The notes beneath the pieces were generated by a model, which worked only from the letters and a program-made list of their open reading frames with translations, was not told the origin of the DNA and ran no database searches. Below are positions 22,249 to 33,200 of a stretch of DNA of 64,000 nt, in pieces. Source of the DNA: Tenrec ecaudatus (lineage: Eukaryota; Chordata; Mammalia; Afrosoricida; Tenrecidae); the NCBI RefSeq assembly GCF_050624435.1, contig NC_134538.1, positions 125,842,937-125,906,936 of the forward strand, written 5' to 3'. Numbering within the stretch: the stretch's first letter is position 1; the number at the start of each line of letters is the position of its first letter. A program made the position numbers and the translations under genes.

Positions 22249-23690
22249 ATTACTCTATCTTGCCTCATTTGCCCTCCTCACCTTGGTCATTTCCAGAGTC
22301 TGTTACCTTTGGTGTAAAAGTCTGCACCCCTTCCCCCTCAAATCTTTATGACAGTGATCTCATATAATATTTTCCCTTTTGTCATTGGTTAATTTCACCC
22401 AACATGCTCACCAATTTCATCCCCGTAATGAGGAGTTTCATGGTTTAGCCGTTGTCTCCTAGTGAGGCCGTATTCCACTGTGCATGTGTACAAGAGCTTC
22501 TTAATCTGTTCCATTTCTGGTGGGCATTTAGACTGCTTCCATCTCCTTGCTATAGTGAACAGGGTTGCCATGAACATAGGTATACTTTTATATCTGTCTG
22601 TGTTGCTTCTAGAAGCTATGTACCCAGCAGAGGGACTGCTGGATCGTATGGAATTTCTATTCTGTTGTTCGAGATAGTGCCATATTGCTTTCCACAGTGG
22701 ATGCACAAGGGCTCCAAGATCTCCAGGATTTTCTATTTTCGGGGGTGGGGGTAGGGGGGTAGTGCTTGGCTGTCATTGTCATCATAAAATGATATCTCAT
22801 TTTGAGCTGCATCCCCAAGATGGTTAGCAATTGTGAGCATTTCTCAATATGTTTGTTGACCATTTGGATGTCATCCTTGGGTGAACTGTCTGTGCATGTC
22901 CTCTGCCCACCTTTTAATTGGGTTATTCGACTTTTTGTTATGAGATGTAGTTTTCTGTAGGCTTTAAAGAGAAGACTGGTCCATTGTGTCATTATCACTT
23001 TTTCCCACTCCATAGGTTTTCTTTTTACTCTTTTGAGAAAGTCCTCTGATGTAAATAAATATTTTCTATTTGGTAGATCCCAGTCATCTATTTTTATCAT
23101 CTACTGTGTGTCTTTCCTTCATTATATTTGATAGTGTGACTATGTGCTGATGGTCTTTATAGTTCTGGGATTTACGTTTAGGTCTTTGATCCATCTTGAG
23201 TTCATTTTTTGTACATGGGTTGAAATATGGGTTTTATTTCAATGGAGATTCAAATATACCAGTGCCATTTGTTGAAGATACATACCATCTCTTTCCCACT
23301 TAATGTTTTTTTTTTTTGCCATTTGTCAAAGATCAGTTGTCTGTAGGTGTGTGGATTTCTGGCTTCTCTATTATGTTCTATTGGTCTATATATCTATCAT
23401 TGTACCAGAACCAAGCTGATTTAACCTCTGTGGCTGTCTTATAACTTTTATGATCAGGAAGTGAGGGGCCTCCCAATCTGCTCTCCTTTAGGAAATTGTT
23501 TGCATATTTTGGGTCTCTTCCCTTTCCATATAAAGTGAGTAATTACATTTTCCATTTCTTTAAAGAATTAAATTGGGACATGGATTGGAATTTAATTCTA
23601 TTTATAGATTTCTTTGGATGGTATTGACATTTTCATAATATTAAGCCGTCCTATCCACGAACATGAAATATTCTTCCTCAGCAAATATTT
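22249..23690 (-). mobile_element. Old L1 ORF2 3' half, antisense
   Basis: On the minus strand the ORF2 C-terminal part is readable in pieces: KIDDWDLPNRKYLFTSEDF and WEKVIMTQWTS in one frame (22657-23100), and LWKAIWHYLEQQ... MFMATLFTIARRWKQSKCP in another (22395-22706). Further right (to 23690) the antisense wording tctattggtctatatatctatcattgtaccag corresponds to the ORF2 WYQNRYIDQW region. Frameshifts and stops are many. It is clearly older than the element at 46203. Confidence 0.9.
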
Positions 23691-23697
23691 TCATGGA

Positions 23698-24208
23698 TGT
23701 GGTAGTTCCATAATCTGTTGTCAACCTAAGGCAATTAAGAGTAAAGGGGTGGAATTGAGCCTGTCAATCAGATCGCAGATTGAGGACCTCATTTGGAGGC
23801 GTTATGAAGATAAATAGTTCACTGGAGGCCAGACATATTCTCCCTGTGAGACATTCCTGTTGACAAGCCAACTGGAGCTATGCTGATTGAGCCAGAGCCC
23901 TGGAACTGGAGGAGTCATGTAGAGACCCACACCAGTGCTGAGATGCTTCCACCACCACTGGATCCATAAAACTTTCCACCCACTGGCTTATGATCTTCCT
24001 TCATTCTACATCATTGAATGTGTTTCATGAGTCTGAAGAGGAATTTACAGACTGGTATCGAGCATATGGGCTAATATAGAACTTATGGACATGATCTGGA
24101 CTGGGCTGGGATGTTCTCTTGTTATACAATTACTCTTTATATAAAGCTCTTTCTTATACACATATGAATGTCTCTGGATTTGTTTTTCTAGTCAACCCAG
24201 ACAAGAAA
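23698..24208 (+). mobile_element. Solo LTR, ERVL-like subfamily B, sense
   Basis: Begins tgtggtagttccataatctg and carries the TATATAAAG box near 24138. It ends near ctagtcaacccagacaagaaa and is flanked by atgga on both sides (23693-23697 and 24209-24213). The terminal CA is mutated. About 511 bases, no internal sequence. Confidence 0.8.
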
Positions 24209-24367
24209 ATGGATAAATGCATTAATGGATCAATTATTGAACTTTAGTTTAATAATGTGGGGAGACAAAACTATGATTTACAGTTGATTCCACATTATTT
24301 CCATTTACTTCATGTGCACTGGGAGAAAGACTTGGTATCATTAAACAACTCCTTTTACTACATTACC

Positions 24368-24532
24368 CTTTGGGTTGCTAGTTGCTGTTGTGTAGATTCT
24401 GACTTGTGAGCCAATGTGTTCCTGCAGAATTGTTTAAGGATGTGATGTTCTTCTGAGGTTACTCTGTGTGGATTCAAACCACCAATCTTTTGGCAAGCAC
24501 TTGAGTGCTTAACCATTTGTGCCATCCAGAGA
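24368..24532 (-). mobile_element. AfroSINE, antisense, diverged
   Basis: gttgctagttgctgttgtgtagattctgactt (tail) and gtggattcaaaccaccaatcttttggcaagcacttgagtgcttaacc (B- and A-box side) identify it. Confidence 0.8.
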
Positions 24533-24829
24533 TTCAATTTTTTTTGGATGCAAAAGGATAAAGCAACTAACCTACCATTAGTCTTTTGAATATAAGAATA
24601 TGCATAAAGCAAGCAATCATTATAATTATTCAAATATAGAGTTGAAAAGAATATTAGAATAATTATACATAATAAATTACCCCAACTCTATGAAATTTAA
24701 TCCCTAAAGATACTTTCTAGGGTTTTTTCAATCACCCCCTCGCCACCCCCATACAATTAATGATAATTGGATTACATGATTTCTAAGGAAATCCTAGATG
24801 GTGAGATTTGATAATTAATATTTACATTT

Positions 24830-24853
24830 TACCACCTTTTAAAAAAGGTGGTA
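24830..24853. repeat. Perfect 11-bp inverted repeat, 2-base loop
   Basis: taccacctttt, then AA, then aaaaggtggta. The flanking acattttacca also occurs on both sides (from 24824 and 24853), suggesting a small local duplication and inversion. Confidence 0.9.
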
Positions 24854-25261
24854 CATTTTACCATTCTTTTTAAAAAGAGAAATGAATTAAAATACACAAT
24901 AAAATGATGAAATATGTCTAATAAATGAAGAGACGGTGAGAAGAGATGCAGTAAGAGAGCCTTCTCTTAAGTACAGGCAGAGGCTAAGAGAAGAGTACGG
25001 TACGGTGAGTTTAAGATGCATGAAAACTATGTGACCTTTAATGGTGTCCAAAAGCTAAGGGGGAAATGTAGAAAACTAAAACAAATAATTACGTTCGTTG
25101 GAGAGACTACGTTCTCTTGGCCTTTAATAAAATTCCCCAAAGGAAAATATGGAGAAGGGCATATAAGGATTCTACTTTAAGGAGTGTTCATAAGGTATCT
25201 GGCAATAAAATAAACATTTTAGCAGAAATCCCCGCAGTCTCTGCAGGACTGGAATGTTACC
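24854..25261. other. Unclassified non-coding DNA
   Basis: No gene or named repeat recognised. Confidence 0.4.
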
Positions 25262-25330
25262 ACTACTAATTCTTACTGTGTCTTTGCTTAGTGCCAGGCA
25301 CTGGGCTAAGACACATATAACCTCATTTCA
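25262..25330 (-). mobile_element. MIR SINE fragment, antisense
   Basis: cttagtgccaggcactgggctaagacacatataacctcatttcatc is the antisense MIR centre. Confidence 0.8.
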
Positions 25331-25344
25331 TCTTTAAAAATCAA

Positions 25345-25705
25345 CTTGAAATAGCATTTGTATACCATAGAATTTACCCATTGAATTAATATCTTCACAA
25401 ATATCTGCAACCATGACTAAGACAACTATAGAATGTTTTTAATGGTGAAAAAGATATCCTGTATTCTTTATTGACCATCCTACCCCCTCCAGTCACACTC
25501 CCAGTCCAAAGCAACCTTGAATCTACCCTCTGCCCCTCGAGATTTCCCTCCTCTAGACTTCAAGATGATTGACGCCACATAACATGTGGACTTCTATGAC
25601 TGCTTCTTTCCCTCAGCATAAGATTTTCAAGGTTCACTGAAGTTGTAGTATATAGCAGTAGGTCATTCCTTTCCATGGCTGAATAATACTACATTGTATG
25701 GTCTA
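25345..25705 (-). mobile_element. Old L1 3' end (L1M type), antisense, left part
   Basis: ctttccctcagcataagattttcaaggttcactgaagttgtag... and ggctgaataatactacattgtatgg are the hallmark antisense wording of old L1M 3' ends. The element continues after the AfroSINE at 25932 with atataccacactttgtttatac. Confidence 0.85.
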
Positions 25706-25931
25706 TCAAGGAGCCCTTGTGGCATGTTCGTTAAGTGGTGGACTGCTAACCAAAGGTCAGCAGTTTGAACCTACCAACCACACTGTCGGAGAAACACGTG
25801 GCCTTTTGCTTTCATAAAGATTTCATGAAAACATTCCGCCTTGGGAACTCTATGGAGCACTTCGACTCCATCCTACAAGGTCACTTTGAGTGATGACCAA
25901 CTCGATGGCAGTGGGTTGGTTCCAGGTTTTT
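25706..25931 (+). mobile_element. AfroSINE, sense, inserted in the old L1
   Basis: Head ggagcccttgtggcatgttcgttaagtgg, B-box side ggtcagcagtttgaacctacc, tail ...atgaccaactcgatggcagtgggttgg followed by a T-rich end. It splits the L1 phrase ...ttgtatgg / atatacc..., so it is younger than that L1. Confidence 0.92.
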
Positions 25932-25992
25932 ACAGATATACCACACTTTGTTTATACATTCTTCCATTGATGGACATCATTTAATCTTTACA
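25932..25992 (-). mobile_element. Old L1 3' end (L1M type), antisense, right part
   Basis: atataccacactttgtttatacattcttccattgatggacatcat continues the L1 interrupted at 25705. Confidence 0.85.
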
Positions 25993-26065
25993 ACACTCCT
26001 AGTAGTAAACTCTTTTACAGATAAAGAGACTGAAGCTTAGATTTAATAAACTGCTCAAGACACTG
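25993..26065 (-). mobile_element. MIR SINE fragment, antisense
   Basis: cttttacagataaagagactgaagcttagatttaataaactgctcaagaca is the antisense MIR core. Confidence 0.75.
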
Positions 26066-26084
26066 CTGAAAGTGTGCAAATATT

Positions 26085-26703
26085 GCAACACCCCCTGTCA
26101 GAATGGCCACAAGGAAGAGAAGAGCCAGTCGGGGTGCAGTATAATATCAATGAAACATACAACCTTCCTCTTCAATGCTTCCTAGCCTCCCCCCACCCGC
26201 CCCCCTCCCCCCACTCTTACTACCTTTATCTCAATTCTATCCTACAAATCTGGCTAGACCAGAACATGTATATTACTACAGAGAGGAGCTCACAACACAG
26301 GAAATCCAGAACAGATAAACCCGTGGGGACCAATAACGGGAGGGATGATACTAGGAGGGTAAGGGTTGGGGTGGAGGAAAGATAAGGGTAAGTGTTCACA
26401 ATGATGGACATATGGCCCCATCCCAGGGGGACAAAGCAGAAAAGTGGGTGAAATGAGACAGCAGTTGGTGTAAGACATGAAAAAAAGGAGAAGAATGATT
26501 TATAAATTATCAAGGGGCCATGGTAAAGGGAAGGTGGGGAGGGAGGGAGAAAAATGGGGATCTGATGCCAGGGGCTCAAGTAGAAAGAAAATGTTTTGAA
26601 AAAGATGATGACAATATATGTAGAGATGTGTTTGACAAAATGGTTATATGTATGGATTGTGATAAAAGCTGTAAGAGCCCCCAGTAAAATGATTTAAAAC
26701 AAA
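26085..26703 (+). mobile_element. L1 3' end, sense, 5'-truncated
   Basis: Matches, with divergence, the last roughly 570 bases of the full-length L1 at 46203-55037: ...aatgaaacatacaaccttcctcttcaatgcttcct..., the ...tctggctagaccagaacatgtat... segment, and an end ...gattgtgataaaagctgtaagagcccccagtaaaatgatttaaaac. Typical 5'-truncated insertion. Confidence 0.85.
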
Positions 26704-26744
26704 AGTTATCTACCCCAAACACCAAGCCATTCTTCACCAGACGC

Positions 26745-26895
26745 CTGGGTGTAAGCATTTGCTCTTCCACTTCCTGGCTTCTACTTAGAGCAAGTAACTC
26801 AACCTCTCCTTATTTATAAAATGAGTGAGGTCTGACTATCCACTTCATAAGACTGTTGAGAGGATAAAATTACTTAAGTATTTACAAATTCATTC
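26745..26895 (+). mobile_element. MIR SINE, sense
   Basis: gagcaagtaactcaacctctccttatttataaaatgagtgaggtc and ctgttgagaggataaaatta are MIR core and 3' wording. Confidence 0.85.
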
Positions 26896-26949
26896 CAATC
26901 ACCAGTTACTATCAATGTATCTTGATTACATGCTTGATCACTTTCAGAT

Positions 26950-29050
26950 TGCAGAAGTCACAGGGAAAGTGGGACCAGACTTCAACCCAGTGCCGCCAGG
27001 TGTGAATGCAAAATCCCAGCGTGGAGTAGGGAACCAGTGGAGAGGTCTGGGCGGCTGGCCCCAGCACCAAAAATTAAGTGGATTCCTGCCCCTCCCCCAG
27101 AAGAATTTGTTTCAAAGGACGACATTGATTCTGCAGCTCCGGGAGATGGATATATCTGATCAGAGCACATGGGAGCAGATGAAGGGAAAGGAGGAGAGAG
27201 TGGAGCACAGCCTGGCCCACCAGGCCATGAGGATGATGTTCCTGATTAGAGCAGCCAGTCCACAGAGAGAACAACATGGCTGGCCCCACTATGAGACATG
27301 ATATCCTTCAGTTACCAAGGGCGATACAGGGGACAGCATTGGAGACACAGTGTGGAAATTGCACCAGACCTGATCCCACCACACCGAGGCAAAGCACTGG
27401 GGGAGTGCAGTGGAACAGCAAGGGAATGGAGTGGCAAGGGCCCCAGGGAATGCTGAAAGTGGACTTTGGGGACAGGGTATGGTGCCCCAACAGACTGGAC
27501 TGGAAAACACACCTAAAGGCCAACAAATGACCCTTGAACTAACTACAAGCTTTTCTTTCTTGATGTGTTTTGTTTTCTTCTTTGTCAGTGGTTTGTTGTT
27601 GTTTTGTTGTCTGGTTGTATATTGTTGCTTTGTTTTCCTCTGTCTTGTTTTCGTGCATGTTATTGTCTCCACAGGTCTGTCTAAATAAGACAGGTTGGAT
27701 GAACTATCTGGAGGAAAAACAACCGGACCGACAGTTCTGGGGGGACTTGGGATAGGGGGAGGTGGGGGTAAGGAAGTGGTGTTAACAAACACAGGGACAA
27801 GGGAACAACATGGGACCCAAAATGGTAGTGAGGTGGGAGTGGCAGGCCTGGTAGGGAATGATCAAGGGTAAGGTTATGTAAAGAAGAGGTATAGCTGTAA
27901 CCAAGGTGGGGATGGAGCATGGTAGTAGGGCAGGAGGAAAGTCAAGAGGGATGGAGGAAAGAGCTAGGAGTCAAAGGCATTTATAGAGGTCTAGACAAAG
28001 ACATGTATATGCAAATATATATATGAGGATGGGAAAATAGATTTATCTGTCTATATTTATAGGTTTAGTATTAAGGTGGCAGAAGGACCTTGGGCCTCTA
28101 CTCAAGCACTCCCTCAATGCATGAATACTTTCTTTTATTAAATTGGCACTCTACAATGCTCACCCTCCAGATACAACTGCTGAAGCCAAAGCGGGTGAAC
28201 AAGTAAATGTGGTGAAGAAAGCTGATGGTGCCTGGATATCAAAAGAGATAGTGTCTGGGGTCTTAAAGGCTTGAAGATAAACAAGCAGCCATGTAGCTCA
28301 GAAGCAACAAAGCCTGCATGGAAGAAGCACACCGGCCTGTGCGATCACGAGGTGCCAAAGGGACCAGATATAAGGCATCATGCAACTATATATATACCAT
28401 AGTGAATGAAGGGGGAAGTGCAGAGTGGAGACCCAAAGCCCATTTGTCGGCCAATGGAGATCCCCTCAGAGAGGGGTTTAGGAGAGGAGATGGGTCAATC
28501 AGGGTGCGATGTAGTACTGATGAAAGACACAGCTTTCCCCCATATCCTGGATGCTTCCTCCCCACAGCTGCCATGATCCAAATTCTACCTTGCAGGGTTG
28601 GATAGGGCAGAGGTTGTACACTGGTGCATATGGGGGCTGGAGGTACAGGGAATCCAGGGTGGATGATACCTTGAGGACCAGCGGTGTGAGGGGCGATGCT
28701 GGGAGAGTGGAGGGTGAGTGGGTTGGAAAGGGGGAACCGATTGCAAGGATCCACATGTAACCTCCTCCCTGGGAGACGGATGGCAGAGAAGTGGGAGAAG
28801 GGAGACTCCAGATAGGGCAAGATATGACAAAATAACAATCTATAAATTATCAAGTGCCCATGAGGGAGGGGGGAGCGTAGAGGGAGGGGAAAAAAAGAGG
28901 ACCTGATGCAAAGGGCTTAAGTGGAGAGTAAATGCTTTGAAAACAATTAGGGCAAAGAATGTACAGATGTGCTTTATACAATTGATGTATGTATATGTAT
29001 GGATTGTGATAAGAGTTGTATGAGCCCCTAATAAAATGTAAAAAAAAAAG
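26950..29050 (+). mobile_element. L1 3' UTR, sense, 5'-truncated, about 2.1 kb
   Basis: Runs parallel to the 3' UTR of the full-length L1: ...cgaggcaaagcactgggggagtgcagtggaacagc..., a T/G-rich block at 27550-27660, ...tgtctaaataagacaggttgg..., ...gtggtgaagaaagctgatggtgcc...gtcttaaaggcttgaag..., and an end ...agccccta ATAAAA tg(A)10 at 29030-29049. It holds only one copy of the 247-bp unit that is doubled in the full-length element. Many frames of 60-167 codons arise on both strands from base composition; none is a gene. The left end is approximate. Confidence 0.9.
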
Positions 29051-30254
29051 CTCCAATTTTTTTCTTCCTTGGTGTTAATAGCTGGTGCCTACATTGGAAT
29101 AATAGTCATCAAAGTAGTCTCCTTGAAGGAGAACTAGAAAAAACACAGCGACTAGGTGATTCCTGCTTCTTGGGACTGGATCTAGACTCCATAGGTATCG
29201 CCCTTAGCTTCCAGCACAGACTTGGAGCGGCAAAGGAGACTTTTATAAACATTCCTATTGAACTGTAGGTCCACACTGGTTTCAGAGCTGCCCACATGTC
29301 CTTTAAAGAACTCTACACTATGAAGCTTTTCTTTTGCTTCATTACCTATCTCCTTGCTCGCAATCTTGCAAAACCAAAAATCAATCACTATACTTCGTTT
29401 GTTGCAGCCAACCATCAAGAATATATATTCTGAAAGAAGGCTGATTTATTATATCTGACTGTCAGCCTCAGGTAGGTGGAGTTGAAGTGCGTCCGTGGTT
29501 TGCTTTCTTGTATGTGATGGATGTTTCATCCCAGTGACAAAGTACATCCGGCACTGCTAGTATTCCGTAACCAAAACAACTAAATGTCACAGCCCTCTGG
29601 AGAGAAAAGGCACCCATCCAAATGCAGGGAGCTCAGCCTGCCAACTGCCCAGCTCCAAAGGCATGGGGATAACAAGTTATGCTGACATATTTTGACAATT
29701 AAGAATAATTATCTGTTCAGTGGCCTTCATATTTTATCAACAAGGGCTCTTCTTGTCAAATTACTTTTAATCAGCAACATTGACTTGTATAAATTCCCTT
29801 GAGTCTAGACTATCTTGAGAAGGGAGGCAGAGGGAAAAGCGACAGTGATACATTTAGTTAAGGGCTAGCACAAGACAGCAGATGTAAGAAGACACATCAA
29901 CTCTAGTTTATCAGAAAAAAATCTAAAGAAATTCATGAACTAAATATCAAAGTTAACAAATTTAATTCATTCCCAAAGTTAACAGGTTTAGTACTTTGGT
30001 TCTCGACTGCTGATGAGCTGGTCAGGATGGATGCTCTACTATCCTCATTCGCTCCTTACCCCCAGGTCCTATCCTCTCTATTTTGATGGTAACTGTCTCT
30101 GGAGCTGAAGTCCAAGTAGTTTCTTTATGTTCTCAGAACACCAATGCTACCAAGCACCTGGCAGATAAATGAGAAGCAGATAGCTTGCCTGTAGGCAACA
30201 TTTGTGATTATTTATTCATTTCGTGTGATTATTTCATTAACTAGCCTCCCCCCT
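29051..30254. other. Unclassified non-coding DNA
   Basis: Minus-strand openings at 29109-29418 (62 and 78 codons, including a stretch KEIGNEAKEKLHSVEFFKG) hint at a decayed coding remnant, but I cannot name it. Nothing else recognised. Confidence 0.4.
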
Positions 30255-30370
30255 TGACTATAAACTATGAGAGGAATGGTGTTCAACCATTGTGTCTTCC
30301 AGTCTAGATCAGTGTGCCTGTCTCACAGTAAGGGATCAGAGGGTATTTACTGAATCCATCATTTAATCAA
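30255..30370 (+). mobile_element. L2 LINE 3' end fragment
   Basis: Layout of ctataaactatgagaggaatgg...tgtgtcttcc...agatcagtgtgcctg...gtatttactgaatcc follows the L2 3' end. Confidence 0.6.
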
Positions 30371-30454
30371 TCCCTCTTTATTCTGCTCATAATAATTCTG
30401 CACCAACACGCTAGAAACCTGTCTTAAATATTATTTTCTACCTGCTCAGATACC

Positions 30455-30515
30455 CACCAGGGCCAGTTCCAGTCTATCCTATATGGTTGCTATGAATCAG
30501 TATTGACTCTTAAGA
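30455..30515 (+). mobile_element. AfroSINE tail fragment, sense
   Basis: ccagtctatcctatatggttgctatgaatcagtattgactct is the SINE tail only. Confidence 0.65.
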
Positions 30516-30599
30516 CAGAGAGAGATCAACTCAGAAGTTTTTTCTTTTACCACTTTTCATCTGAAATGTTTGGACTTTTAGTCCATTATAGGTAAACCG

Positions 30600-30816
30600 A
30601 GGAGTTCTGATGTCACCGTGGTTATGAGTTGGGTTTTTAACTGCAAAGTCAGCAGTTCAAAACCACCCACTGCTCTACCAGAGAGATACCCGGTTTTCTA
30701 CTCCTGTGACAAGTTACAGTCTCAGAAACTCAGAGAGGCAGTTCTGCTCTGTCCTGCAGTGAGTGTCACCATGAGTCGGAATCCACTTGATGGCAGTGAG
30801 CTTGGGATTTATAGTT
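30600..30816 (+). mobile_element. AfroSINE, sense
   Basis: Head and B-box side (aactgcaaagtcagcagttcaaaaccaccc), middle ttctactcctgtgac, tail caccatgagtcggaatccacttgatggcagtgag. Full length. Confidence 0.9.
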
Positions 30817-31919
30817 TTACTAACCCTTCTTTGTCCCATGTTTCTCACCATTTGTTCCCCCCTCACTTGTATCTGACTCCCCTGGGGTTATATGAACATG
30901 CAGAGCTGCCCACAGACCCGCTCCAGAGCCAATGAATCTGAGTACCTCTGGCTAGGGCTAAGACTCGGAATATCTCTGTGTTTGTAGGAAGCACAACTAC
31001 AAGAGTTTCCCACACATTGAAGTTTGAGAACAAATACTCTAACATTCAAGAGTGGAACTATGAGAGCATATATTTTGACTTCTAAACAATTTCTACACAA
31101 ACTTCTAGAACAAAGCTGTTTGTAAATAGAAAATTGACTTTACCAGGCACCAAAAAAGGATCAATTATTTTTTCTCCTGTAAATAAGTAAAACCCAAACC
31201 AAAAAGCCAAAATATGTAAGGCTTAACCTTGAAGACCATCTGGAACAATAAGCAGTCGTTTCACTGTGATACATGACACAGTGGGCAAAGTGCATCTGGT
31301 CAGAAGTAACACCTGAATATAAATTTCCATAAATAGTCAAACTATTTTTATTTTTAAATAGTCAAACTATTTTCATTTTTTCTTTGCAATTAGGGGCTTA
31401 AAACTTATTTTTCTATTGGCTTAAAAACACTGATAAACAAATTGAGTTTCCAGTGAGGAGGAAAATGGACTCCTACCTACTTCTCCTTAGTACCTTTCCA
31501 GGCTCCTTGCCAAAAAGACCTTTTCGAACATTACCTTTTGAAGAACCAGAGACAGCTTCACACTTTGTCACAGATGCAGGTAGCAGATACTTTTTAGCTA
31601 GAGAAACAGAAAGAGAAGTTCCCAAATACTACGTTTCTCTTATTGTCAGCAATTGGATGTCTGTCTACTGGACTCATATATCTAAGTAAACAGTAGGAAA
31701 TACTTGAGAGTATAGAATTGATAAAACTTCCAAACTCAATGCCAGTTTAGACTCGTAGCCACTACATATAGGCTTCCAAAGCTTTGTAAAATGTCATGGT
31801 ACCTTTTGGAGGGTGGGTATGAAAGGGAGGAGATAAATTAGTTTTAAGAATTGGATAGTCCTCGTTTTATGAAAGCATATGATTAAATAATAGCTAACAA
31901 TATAAAAAAATGTCATGGT
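30817..31919. other. Unclassified non-coding DNA
   Basis: No gene or named repeat recognised, apart from the tandem duplication at 31331-31380. Confidence 0.4.
31331..31380. repeat. 25-bp tandem duplication
   Basis: aaatagtcaaactatttttattttt is followed at once by a copy with one base difference. Confidence 0.95.
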
Positions 31920-32023
31920 ACCGATAGCCTCATCTTTCACCTGAGAAGTGGCTGGTGGGTTTGACATCCCAAGCTTGCAGTTAGCAGTCCAAGGTTTACC
32001 CAACAAAACCACCAGGGCTCCTT
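31920..32023 (-). mobile_element. AfroSINE head fragment, antisense
   Basis: gtggctggtgggtttgacatcccaagcttgcagttagcagtccaag ... ccaccagggctcc is the antisense tRNA-like half. Confidence 0.82.
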
Positions 32024-33001
32024 GAGAGTGTAGAGTAAGAAGGGAGTCAAAATGCTTAGGCAAGGTGCTGAAATGACGTGAAGTGAGCTCTTTTCTTCTC
32101 CCTTTTGGTGGTTGTGGGGTAACTGAATAGGCAAGAGAACGCAGGTACCCGGCACCCCACCCCTCTGAACCGTCCTTCTGGGGCATCCTCTACTTTCCAG
32201 AATCACCAGCTACTGATTGATATACTTATTTATGTGTCTACCTTCTGGACCCAAGCTAGAAACTCTGGTGAACAGGCACGGGTTCCTGATTTTAAAGGAG
32301 ACCCAACACCTGTAGCACAGTGAGTGTCTGGCTTACCTACGTCCTGGAAGGTGATTCCAAGTTGAACTATTAAGGACGGTAGGAAAAATGCCCTGGCTTG
32401 GAAGATGCAGGACTACTGGGGACTAAATATTTTACATTTGCAATCCTTGTCTGTGAAAGATTGTTGAGAAATTACCCACAACATATGCATATTCATGTTT
32501 TTTACTAATTACTTGCATGTGTTATTTTAGTTAAAAATTTTGAACATAAGGGACTTACAAAGACTTGTTAGTTTCTGTATGACAAAGATATGCATTGTAA
32601 ATAATGGGATAAGAATAAATAAAAATGTAATTCCCATCCCGCCCCACCCCCCATGTGCTCCCATTTTACTTATTGCAGCCAGCTGTGGAGACCACAGCTG
32701 CAGAGAGTTGTGTCTATTCTCCTGCTAAGGAACTAGATGCAAAGCACTGCTGCGGCAGGCTGGGGCATGGCTGCTGTCCTAGGGCCACCTCACTGACTCT
32801 CCCTTCCTGGTCTCTGGGAAGCTCTGAAATCCTCGGAGATCGATTTGCTTTCAACAATTTGCACCAGAACCATCAGAATGAGACAACCCGTTTTCCTTAG
32901 ATCCAATTCTTCATCAACAAAAGAAGCCTGTTAATAGTTCCCTGTAGACAAAGAAAGGCTCTGTTCTTCAGGACTTTGAGTCCAGGATTGTCCTTTGGTG
33001 T
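32024..33001. other. Unclassified non-coding DNA
   Basis: No gene or named repeat recognised. Confidence 0.4.
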
Positions 33002-33200
33002 GAGGAGCTCTGGTGGAGCGGTGGGGAAAGCACTCAGCTGCTAGCACAAAAGTCAGTAGTTCGTTCAAATCCACCTGCCACTCTGTGGGAGAAAGACCTG
33101 CTGGTCTGCTTCCAGGAGGGTGACAGCCTGAAACACCCGCGGAGGAAGTTCTACTCCATCTTATAGCACTGCTGTGAGCGAGGCCCAATCAACTCTCGGA
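33002..33200 (+). mobile_element. AfroSINE, sense
   Basis: gaggagctctggtggagcggtggggaaagcactcagctgc (head with A box), aaatccacctgccactctgtgggagaaagacctg, and a decayed tail ending ...ccaatcaactc. Confidence 0.85.

Noticed and set aside
27289-28853. Frames up to 167 codons on the minus strand
   Set aside because: They lie across an L1 3' UTR; the openings come from purine-rich composition and do not persist in the parallel copy at 43585.
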